62,101 nucleotides of DNA from Pseudomonadota bacterium (GTDB lineage: Bacteria; Bdellovibrionota; Bacteriovoracia; Bacteriovoracales; Bacteriovoracaceae). The notes under the pieces are model-generated. The model saw only the letters and a program-made list of their open reading frames with translations, was not told where the DNA came from and made no database searches. Positions within the stretch are counted from its first letter, which is position 1, and every line of letters starts with the position of its first letter. The translations under genes were made by a program, and so were the position numbers. Location of the stretch: assembly GCA_027487685.1 (NCBI GenBank), contig JAIYDC010000131.1, positions 1-62,101 on the forward strand, in the 5' to 3' direction. Below are positions 56,061 to 62,101 of the stretch, one piece after another.

Positions 56061-57027
56061 AACCCCGCTCCTCCTGTGGGTTGGAGTCACCGCTGGCCTT
56101 CTCTGGGCGTTGGACTATTGGAAAGTGTTTCACCGTGCTCGCCTCTATCTGCCAGCTTCGGGAGTGTCGACTTCATGGTGGAAATCAACTCTGCGCCTGC
56201 TCCTGTTTATCGCTGGCGCAGCCGGTTGGGCCTATCTGAGTTATTCCCTCATGCAGCCCAGAAGGCCGCAAAAGTTTTCACCCTCGAACATCGAAGTCAA
56301 TGATGTGGTCCTTTGCATCGACGTCTCACGCTCTATGCTCGCTGAGGATATTAAGCCTAATCGCTTAGAGGTCGCTAAAGAGCGGATTCGAGATTTTGTT
56401 CGGCTTCGTCCTACGGATCGGATTTCAATCGTAATCTTTTCCGAGAAGGTTTTTACGCTTCTCCCTCTCACTACAGACCCCTCTCTCGTAGATAAGGTCC
56501 TATCTGAGATTTCCATCGGCTATCTTGGAAGTGGTACAAACATTGGTGATGGCCTCGCGCTGAGCGTGGCCCGAGCTGTGAATAGTGAGACAAAGAACAA
56601 GGTCATTGTCCTTCTGACCGACGGGGTCGCTAATGTAGGAACCATGACACCACTTCAAGCGGCGGAAGAAGCGAAAAAGTTTGGGATAAAGGTTTATACT
56701 ATTGGTCTTGGCACCGATGACGATGCCAAAATCCCTGTTGGTCAGGGAGCTTTTGGTACTCAGTATCAGCTCATCCCTGGGGGTTCGATCGATTACAAAA
56801 TCTTGAAAGAGATCTCTCAGATGACCGGGGGGAAGTTTTACCCTGCAAAGAGCGACGAGGCACTCAAGGAAATTCTGGATGATATTCAAAAACTTGAGAA
56901 GACTGAGATCAAAGTTAATCATCAGATCATTTATGACGAGCAGTACTACTCTTACCTCCTTATGGGTGTCTCACTCCTTCTCGCGGCAGAACTCCTCCGC
57001 CGGCTTCTCCTGAAGGACATCGTATGA
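56050..57027 (+). CDS. batA: BatA, von Willebrand factor A membrane protein
   Basis: The 325-residue BatA has an N-terminal membrane segment, a second one near residue 60, a von Willebrand factor A domain with the metal site DVSRSMLAEDI (DxSxS) and TDGVANVGTMTP, and a C-terminal membrane segment (YYSYLLMGVSLLLAAELL). Bat proteins form a membrane complex linked to oxidative stress tolerance in Bacteroides. Here it is cotranscribed with moxR, DUF58 and BatB/C/D. It overlaps the preceding gene by 11 bases and BatB by ATGA. Confidence 0.92.
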   Translation: MEYKTPLLLWVGVTAGLLWALDYWKVFHRARLYLPASGVSTSWWKSTLRLLLFIAGAAGWAYLSYSLMQPRRPQKFSPSNIEVNDVVLCIDVSRSMLAEDIKPNRLEVAKERIRDFVRLRPTDRISIVIFSEKVFTLLPLTTDPSLVDKVLSEISIGYLGSGTNIGDGLALSVARAVNSETKNKVIVLLTDGVANVGTMTPLQAAEEAKKFGIKVYTIGLGTDDDAKIPVGQGAFGTQYQLIPGGSIDYKILKEISQMTGGKFYPAKSDEALKEILDDIQKLEKTEIKVNHQIIYDEQYYSYLLMGVSLLLAAELLRRLLLKDIV

Positions 57028-58814
57028 ATGCTAACCACCATGAACTCTTCCCGCTTCTTGCCGCTCTTCTCATTTTTTTCATCGGTGTCGTCCTTTACCA
57101 AGAGCGGCGTTTCTTTCGTTTCGTGCGAACCTATTGGTTCTACCGCCGGAGCACTGCAAGCTATTTAGCTTCCTTTCTTTTTCTTCTTGGGGCGAGTGGT
57201 CTCTTCCTCAGTCTTCTCGATTTTCGAGGACCAGAAGAAAAGGTCAAGACTGAAGTACCCCGGGAACGGACCATCATTTTGATTGATACTTCGGCCAGTA
57301 TGCTGGCCGAAGATGTAAAACCCAGTCGGCTCCATAAGGCGGCGCTCATCGCTAAGCATTTTGCTAGGAAGGCAGCCGGTCACCAGCTCTCGATCATCGC
57401 TTTCGCCGAGATTCAGAAGAAGATTGTACCTTTCACGAACGATCTTGATCTCATTGATGCTCGGCTAGACTCGATTGAGAATCTTCGCAATCAGTATGGA
57501 TCATCGGCGCTTTCCTCCGCTATACAGGAGAGTGTCCAATACTTCCGTGAGGGAGATGGTGAAGCGCGAGGAAATATCCTGGTGTTAACGGATGGCGAAG
57601 AAACCGCTGAAGGTCTCGATCTCAACGTGCCGAAATCTATTAATATAGCTCTCGTTGGTGTTGGAACGGCCCAAGGGGGGAGAATCCCCCTCGATGACGG
57701 GCGCGGATTGCGGTTTGGTTACAAAAAGGATCGAGGCCGTGACGTTATAACGAAACTTGATGAGTCTTTTTTTAAACGTGCAGTCGCGGATCTTCCCAAG
57801 GCCAAGTACTGGCCCGCTAACAGCTATTCTCTTCCAAGTGAGGAAATCCTCGATTTCTTCCGCTCTGAGAGAAAAAAGGGGAATGAGCAACAGGATATGG
57901 TGATTAAGCCTGTGATGATGGAGTGGATTGTTTTGCCTGCTCTTGCCCTGATTACTCTTTCGTATTGTTTGAAATTCGTAAGAATCTTTACCCTTGGGCT
58001 GATCCTTTTTTGGGGGCCAGTTCAGGGCCAGGAACAGGAAACAGGACCAAAGCTTACGCCAGAGCTCATCCAGCGACTCGAACGGCTTCAGACAGGGGAA
58101 CTCAATCGTATCGAAAAGCTTAAACTCGCCGATGACCTGCAGCGTGCGGGTGCCAAGGATGAGTCTCTCTCTCTTTATCGAGAGAACTTACCATCGCCGG
58201 TAGATCCTTCGCTTCCACCAGAGGCATACCTCAATTACGGAACCTCTCTCCTCCAAAGCGGCGACGCTGCCGCAGGACTTGGCATCTACGACAAACTCTC
58301 CCAGGCGCTTGATGATTCCGCCAAGAGCCGAGAGATCAAGGGGATGATGGAGAAAAACGCTGTCTCTTTCTTTCAACAGCAGGAACAAAAAAAGGAGCAG
58401 AAAAAAGAGCAGGATAAAAAGGATCAATCAGAAAAGAAGGACCAGCAGTCAAAACCTCAGCAAGGGGATGGTAATCAGAAAGATCCTCAGCAGGGAAAAT
58501 CTGATCAGGACCAAAAGCAGGATTCGAAAAAGAATGAACCTGGCAAGCCACGGCCAGATGAACAAAAAAAAGACAGTCAGAAGTCCCCACCTGAGGACAC
58601 TGAAAAGGGACAGGAGAAGGGGCCAGAGGAGGAGAAAGATAAACCTTCAGAGGAACCTAAAGAAGGAAATCCTGAGAAAAAACTCCCTCCGAAGAAGCTC
58701 CCTGCTAAGCTTAAACAGCTTATGTCCGATGATCGGCAGCTCCAGATGAAAATGATTGAGAACGGAACGCGGGACCTGAATCGCCGCAAATCGAGAAAGA
58801 GTAAGGATTGGTAA
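57024..58814 (+). CDS. batB: BatB-BatC fusion: von Willebrand factor A domain plus TPR and K/Q/E-rich tail
   Basis: A 596-residue protein combining two units that are often separate genes. Residues 1-330 are BatB: two membrane segments, a von Willebrand A domain with DTSASMLAEDV (DxSxS) and TDGEETAEG, and a membrane segment near 300-335. Residues 345-430 are TPR-like (AYLNYGTSLLQSGDAAAGLGIYDKL), typical of BatC. Residues 430-560 are low-complexity Lys, Gln, Asp, Glu and Pro (for example QQEQKKEQKKEQDKK). The C-terminus is basic. The fusion may keep BatB and BatC in fixed proportion. It overlaps batA by four bases and batD by one (TAATG). Confidence 0.88.
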   Translation: MNANHHELFPLLAALLIFFIGVVLYQERRFFRFVRTYWFYRRSTASYLASFLFLLGASGLFLSLLDFRGPEEKVKTEVPRERTIILIDTSASMLAEDVKPSRLHKAALIAKHFARKAAGHQLSIIAFAEIQKKIVPFTNDLDLIDARLDSIENLRNQYGSSALSSAIQESVQYFREGDGEARGNILVLTDGEETAEGLDLNVPKSINIALVGVGTAQGGRIPLDDGRGLRFGYKKDRGRDVITKLDESFFKRAVADLPKAKYWPANSYSLPSEEILDFFRSERKKGNEQQDMVIKPVMMEWIVLPALALITLSYCLKFVRIFTLGLILFWGPVQGQEQETGPKLTPELIQRLERLQTGELNRIEKLKLADDLQRAGAKDESLSLYRENLPSPVDPSLPPEAYLNYGTSLLQSGDAAAGLGIYDKLSQALDDSAKSREIKGMMEKNAVSFFQQQEQKKEQKKEQDKKDQSEKKDQQSKPQQGDGNQKDPQQGKSDQDQKQDSKKNEPGKPRPDEQKKDSQKSPPEDTEKGQEKGPEEEKDKPSEEPKEGNPEKKLPPKKLPAKLKQLMSDDRQLQMKMIENGTRDLNRRKSRKSKDW

Positions 58815-60496
58815 TGATAAGATACCTCATAAGACTTTTAGCTTTTCTAATTTCGATCGCCGCTTTTGCTGATGACGTGAGGGTTGAGCTTAATCCGTCG
58901 AGGCCTGTTGCAGGAGAGGTCTTTCAAGCTTACTTCAGAATCTTTACGGAATCTGATGACGAGCCCGCTGTAAATTTTAGCCCTGTTAACATCGAAGTTG
59001 TTGGTAAGTCTAATCAAGGTGTATCTACCAGAACAGTTTATTCTAACGGGCGCTTGACCGTGACAAGGGAACGGACTGTTGTCTATGAGCTTGTCGCCGC
59101 GAAACCAGGAAGCGCGTACCTGCGAGATATAACTGTACAGTTAGGTACGCAAACTCTACGTCACCCTGCCTTAAACCTGACCGTCCTGGCGGAGCCGAAG
59201 GAGGCCGGTGACGTTTTTGTCATGGCGGATGTTCCCAAGAAGAATCTTTATCTGGGGGAAGGGGTTCTTGTTCGTTATTACCTTTATAGTAGGGTGCCTG
59301 TGAGTAACCTTGATATAAAGAAGTACCCTAAACTTGACAAGTTTCTTAAACGCTTTATTCAGGAGCCGGAAAGAACCGAGCGTGTATCAGTGGATGGCCA
59401 GTTGTACATGCGATCTCAAATCTACGCGGCGAAACTGTACCCTGAGAAGACGGGCGAGCTTCGGATTGATCCTCTTCAACTCTCAGTGACCTATCCTAGC
59501 TCCTCTCTCGGGGACCCATTTGGAGCATTTGGTCTGTCTCGAGATTTTAAAACAAAGACTCTGAGCAGCGAGGCGGTCAAGCTGCAGGTTGGCCCACTGC
59601 CATTGCCGATTCCGTCCCATTTCACTGGACTCGTCGGAACCCATGACTTTAATCTTGAGTTTGGTAAGGCCCGGCTTATCGTTAACGAGCCCTTGGAAGT
59701 CAAGCTCACCATTTCCGGAGTGGGCGCCCTCGAAAATCTCGAAGCCCCAGAGCTTGTGAAGCATCCAGGTCTAGAAGAATTCGAATCAAACGGTGATCTT
59801 AAGATCAATGACGCGAATTCTGCGACAAAAGTTTTTGACTACACGTTTCTCGCAAAAGAGAACTTTACGCTTCCAGGGAAGACGATGACGTTAAGTTATT
59901 TCGATCCTGAGACCGAGCGGTATGTGGCAAAAGAAGTGACTGTGCCTGAAATTGTTGTTGCAGGAGGTTCTCCTGCTGGGACAATAAAAAAGACAACTTT
60001 TGGTGATGAAAAATCTAGTGACGAACCTCCGCAAACTGAGCTGCCGTTAGGCCAGAGTCGGGAGCTTTCTGGCCCCATAACGGTAGAGGAGTGGCAGTGG
60101 AAAAAATGGCTTTCCGTCGTGAATCTGTCCCTCATAGGACTTGCTCTTTTACTCTCAGTAGGGTGGATTATCCGGATCGATCCCACGAAGCTCAGGTTTT
60201 ACCGCAGCGACATTCCTGGCGCATTCCGCCGCGGTCGATTTGAGTTCGGGGAATTTGTGAAGTGGCTCGAACCTGTGATTACTCGAACTGGAAAGTCACC
60301 GGTAGTCATCATCCGAGAGTCCCCGCTCACCGATGAGTCTAAGAGATATTTCATTGATTTATTGGCCGCCAATGATTACAAGGAATACTCATCGCGGAAG
60401 ACACCTACGGATTTTAAGTACATGTCTGGTCACTTCCGTGAGTTAGGTTGTTACATTGAGAGTATGAAACATGAAAGTCCTTCAGAACCTACTTGA
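58814..60496 (+). CDS. batD: BatD family protein (oxygen tolerance domain)
   Basis: BatD has an extracytoplasmic, strand-rich region on a C-terminal membrane anchor. From the ATG at 58814 (TAATG overlap with batB) the protein has 560 residues. Visible are the signal peptide (LIRLLAFLISIAAFADDV), the repeated immunoglobulin-like segments with RVELNPSRPVAGEVFQAYF and NVEVVGKSNQ, and a membrane segment near residue 440 (WLSVVNLSLIGLALLLSVGWII) followed by a basic cytoplasmic tail. A TTG six bases earlier is a less likely start. It overlaps ribF by 26 bases. Confidence 0.85.
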   Translation: MIRYLIRLLAFLISIAAFADDVRVELNPSRPVAGEVFQAYFRIFTESDDEPAVNFSPVNIEVVGKSNQGVSTRTVYSNGRLTVTRERTVVYELVAAKPGSAYLRDITVQLGTQTLRHPALNLTVLAEPKEAGDVFVMADVPKKNLYLGEGVLVRYYLYSRVPVSNLDIKKYPKLDKFLKRFIQEPERTERVSVDGQLYMRSQIYAAKLYPEKTGELRIDPLQLSVTYPSSSLGDPFGAFGLSRDFKTKTLSSEAVKLQVGPLPLPIPSHFTGLVGTHDFNLEFGKARLIVNEPLEVKLTISGVGALENLEAPELVKHPGLEEFESNGDLKINDANSATKVFDYTFLAKENFTLPGKTMTLSYFDPETERYVAKEVTVPEIVVAGGSPAGTIKKTTFGDEKSSDEPPQTELPLGQSRELSGPITVEEWQWKKWLSVVNLSLIGLALLLSVGWIIRIDPTKLRFYRSDIPGAFRRGRFEFGEFVKWLEPVITRTGKSPVVIIRESPLTDESKRYFIDLLAANDYKEYSSRKTPTDFKYMSGHFRELGCYIESMKHESPSEPT

Positions 60497-61418
60497 TATA
60501 CCACGAGAGAGGAATCAGTGGCCTGAGATTGGTCTTACCATCGGAAACTTTGATGGCGTTCACTGTGGTCACCGCCAGCTTCTTCGGAAAATAAGGTCCG
60601 ATTGCCTAGACCGAAGCCTACTTTTTGTCGTAGTCACTTTTGTTCCTCATCCCCAGAAAATTCTTCATCCTGATCGGGAACGATTTCTTATCAACAGCTA
60701 CGAGCAGCGTCGCACCCTTCTTCAAGAGGAAGGTGTCGATATCTTGGTTGAGATGAAGTTTACCCGCGACTTTAGCACTCTTAAAGCAGATGAGTTTCTC
60801 TCTCGGTTCTTACTTACTTATCCGGGTCTCAGGAACCTCTATCTAGGCTATGATTTTGCTTTCGGCGCGAACAAGGAAGGCGGTCATGATCTGGTCGATG
60901 CCATTTGCAAGCCTCGAGGCATTTTGGTGGAAATTCAGCCGAAGTTTGAGTTCCGTGGAACCGTCGTTTCTTCAAGTCTTATACGTGAACAGCTTCTTAC
61001 GGGAAAAATCGACGCTGCCGCGGCAACCTTAGAGCGACCTTTTCAACTCGAAGGAGTTGTCGTTCGGGGCGAAGGGCGTGGCAGAAAGATAGGTTTTCCT
61101 ACTGCGAACATCCAAATTTCTTCGGACCTTATTATCCCAGAGAAGGGAGTCTATGTGACTCGGGCCACCTACAAAGGGATGATTTATCAATCAGTGACTA
61201 ACATCGGCAATAACCCCACTTTTAATGATACGAATCACCTCCATGTCGAAACTAACCTCTTTGATTTTAACCATGATATCTATGGCGAACTCCTTGAAAT
61301 TCAGTTTCTGCACAAGCTCCGGGACGAGCGTAAGTTTCCGACAGTCAATGACCTCATCGCCCAGATTCGCACTGACGTTGAATCTGCTCGCTTATGGCAA
61401 ATGCCCTCATGCGATTAG
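60471..61418 (+). CDS. ribF: Bifunctional riboflavin kinase/FAD synthetase
   Basis: RibF phosphorylates riboflavin to FMN and adenylates FMN to FAD. The 315-residue protein has the N-terminal FAD synthetase domain with TIGNFDGVHCGHRQLL, VVTFVPHPQ and YDFAFGANKEGG, then SSSLIREQLLTG. The C-terminal riboflavin kinase domain has GVVVRGEGRGRKIGFPTANI and the NIGNNPTFND region. Both halves are complete. It overlaps batD by 26 bases. Coupling of FAD synthesis with Bat genes is noted but not explained. Confidence 0.95.
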   Translation: MKVLQNLLDIPRERNQWPEIGLTIGNFDGVHCGHRQLLRKIRSDCLDRSLLFVVVTFVPHPQKILHPDRERFLINSYEQRRTLLQEEGVDILVEMKFTRDFSTLKADEFLSRFLLTYPGLRNLYLGYDFAFGANKEGGHDLVDAICKPRGILVEIQPKFEFRGTVVSSSLIREQLLTGKIDAAAATLERPFQLEGVVVRGEGRGRKIGFPTANIQISSDLIIPEKGVYVTRATYKGMIYQSVTNIGNNPTFNDTNHLHVETNLFDFNHDIYGELLEIQFLHKLRDERKFPTVNDLIAQIRTDVESARLWQMPSCD

Positions 61419-62101
61419 GTCTTCTTGGTTACCCTCTTGGGCACTCGATGTCCCCAGCGCTTTACCGACAACTTCTAGGTGCAGAGTTAGATTCCTATGA
61501 GTTGTTCTCCTGTCAAACAGTGGACGCCGTCCCATCACTCGCTCACTTCCGTAGTATTTTAGATGGCCTCAGTATCACCTCTCCCTTTAAGCGGCACTTT
61601 ATTGGCCAGATTGAGCTTCCTGATCCTTTGGTGGTTGAGCTTGGCTCTGTGAACACACTGGCCTTCTTGCCCGACCGGGTGATGGGCACGAACACAGACC
61701 TTATTGCTGTCGTGGAAATTCTCAAAAAATATCAGGCCTCCTACCCTCGTTTAGCTCTGGTACTCCTTGGAGACGGTGCCATGGCCAAAGTGACAGAGAC
61801 TGTTGCTCTGGCCCAGGGACTTTCAATTAAGAAATTCTCCAGACGCTCACACCCGGACCTAGCGACTATAGACCTTAGGCCTTTTACGCTTTCAGGATAC
61901 CAGACCATCATCATCAACTCTTGCTCTCGAGATTATGTTTTTCGCGGACCCTTAAACGGGGATGAGATTTTTTGGGACTATAACTATTCATTTCCCTCAC
62001 ATGCGACCACCCTTCCTAATCAACTTCGTACTTACCAAGATGGTCAGGAATTGCTTGAACTGCAGGCAAAGGCAGCCCTAGCTTTCTGGCGAAAACATAA
62101 C
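61394..62101 (+). CDS. aroE: Shikimate dehydrogenase (partial, runs off the right edge)
   Basis: This is an open frame with no stop by the end of the window (236 codons). AroE reduces 3-dehydroshikimate to shikimate with NADPH. Motifs are GYPLGHSMSPALYR at the start (shikimate-binding SxS), the lysine in TSPFKRHF, GSVNTL, the aspartate in TNTDLIAV and a dinucleotide loop LLGDGAMAKVT where the family usually has GAGGA. AroE normally has about 270-285 residues, so roughly 35-50 are missing. The ATG at 61394 or the in-frame ATG at 61409 both overlap ribF, by 25 or 10 bases. Confidence 0.9.
   Translation, partial: MANALMRLGLLGYPLGHSMSPALYRQLLGAELDSYELFSCQTVDAVPSLAHFRSILDGLSITSPFKRHFIGQIELPDPLVVELGSVNTLAFLPDRVMGTNTDLIAVVEILKKYQASYPRLALVLLGDGAMAKVTETVALAQGLSIKKFSRRSHPDLATIDLRPFTLSGYQTIIINSCSRDYVFRGPLNGDEIFWDYNYSFPSHATTLPNQLRTYQDGQELLELQAKAALAFWRKHN

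Noticed and set aside
1-62101. rRNA, tRNA, CRISPR arrays, phage or defence islands
   Set aside because: Gaps between genes are too short or contain no cloverleaf or repeated spacer pattern, and I recognised no defence or phage proteins.

Overview
The window reads as a stretch of chromosome from a Gram-negative, flagellated bacterium with a diderm envelope. A deltaproteobacteria-like or Bdellovibrionota/Bacteriovoracia-type lineage is my best inference. The evidence is an MglA-type GTPase gene close to the division genes, LPS enzymes (heptose adenylyltransferase, LpxH-like hydrolase), a short flagellin, a Bat (aerotolerance) operon, and RNase J and RqcH alongside proteobacterial-type Mur/Fts proteins. 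No database search was possible, so the taxon is inferred. Nearly every base is coding and most genes overlap by 1-35 bases. I saw no rRNA, tRNA, CRISPR array or intact mobile element.

Layout. (1) 1-2.4 kb: a possible transposase tail, a secreted protein of unknown function, the small SRP RNA gene (1461-1561, with its own promoter), and a class D beta-lactamase-like lipoprotein whose catalytic lysine is replaced by glutamate. (2) 2.5-7.5 kb: dnaX-ybaB-recR, a roadblock protein plus MglA GTPase, a DksA/TraR zinc-finger protein, and mtnP. (3) 7.5-24.2 kb: a complete division and cell wall (dcw) cluster, rsmH-ftsL-ftsI-murE-murF-mraY-murD-ftsW-murG-murC-murB-ftsQ-like-ftsA-ftsZ. mraZ and ddl are not present. 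murD is strikingly divergent at its ATP site, and internal hairpins and a promoter may split the cluster. (4) 24.2-30.4 kb: a minus-strand set (udk, RNase J, a membrane zinc protein), then prmA-rsmE-RDD protein-heptose adenylyltransferase-small orphan. (5) 30.5-41.2 kb: flagellin, a PilZ protein and an LpxH-like enzyme on plus. On minus are recN and a long filament/signalling run, fliD-fliS-fliT-like-glycosyltransferase-like-histidine kinase-response regulator-nadK. (6) 41.2-47.7 kb: an orphan polytopic membrane protein behind a structured leader, a small orphan, a CysQ-like phosphatase overlapping nth tail to tail, then rlmE, a short penicillin-binding protein and lepB. (7) 47.7-52.2 kb: divergent mutS2 and rqcH whose start codons touch, plus a secreted protein. 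(8) 52.3-62.1 kb: rlmI-moxR-DUF58-BatX-batA-batB/C-batD-ribF-aroE, very tightly packed, with aroE running off the right edge.

How the genes work together. The dcw cluster supplies lipid II precursors (MurB-F, MraY, MurG), the septal synthase (FtsW/FtsI with FtsL and an FtsQ-like partner) and the FtsA/FtsZ ring. The flagellar block makes filament protein, cap and two chaperones, and is joined to a two-component pair. mutS2 and rqcH together suggest a ribosome rescue module. The MoxR/Bat genes form a chaperone and von Willebrand factor A envelope complex. The most noteworthy points are the altered class D beta-lactamase fold, the MurD with a degenerate ATP site, the touching mutS2/rqcH starts, the leader at 41.3 kb with two competing pairings, the nadK gene coupled to a two-component system, and the MglA/roadblock pair.
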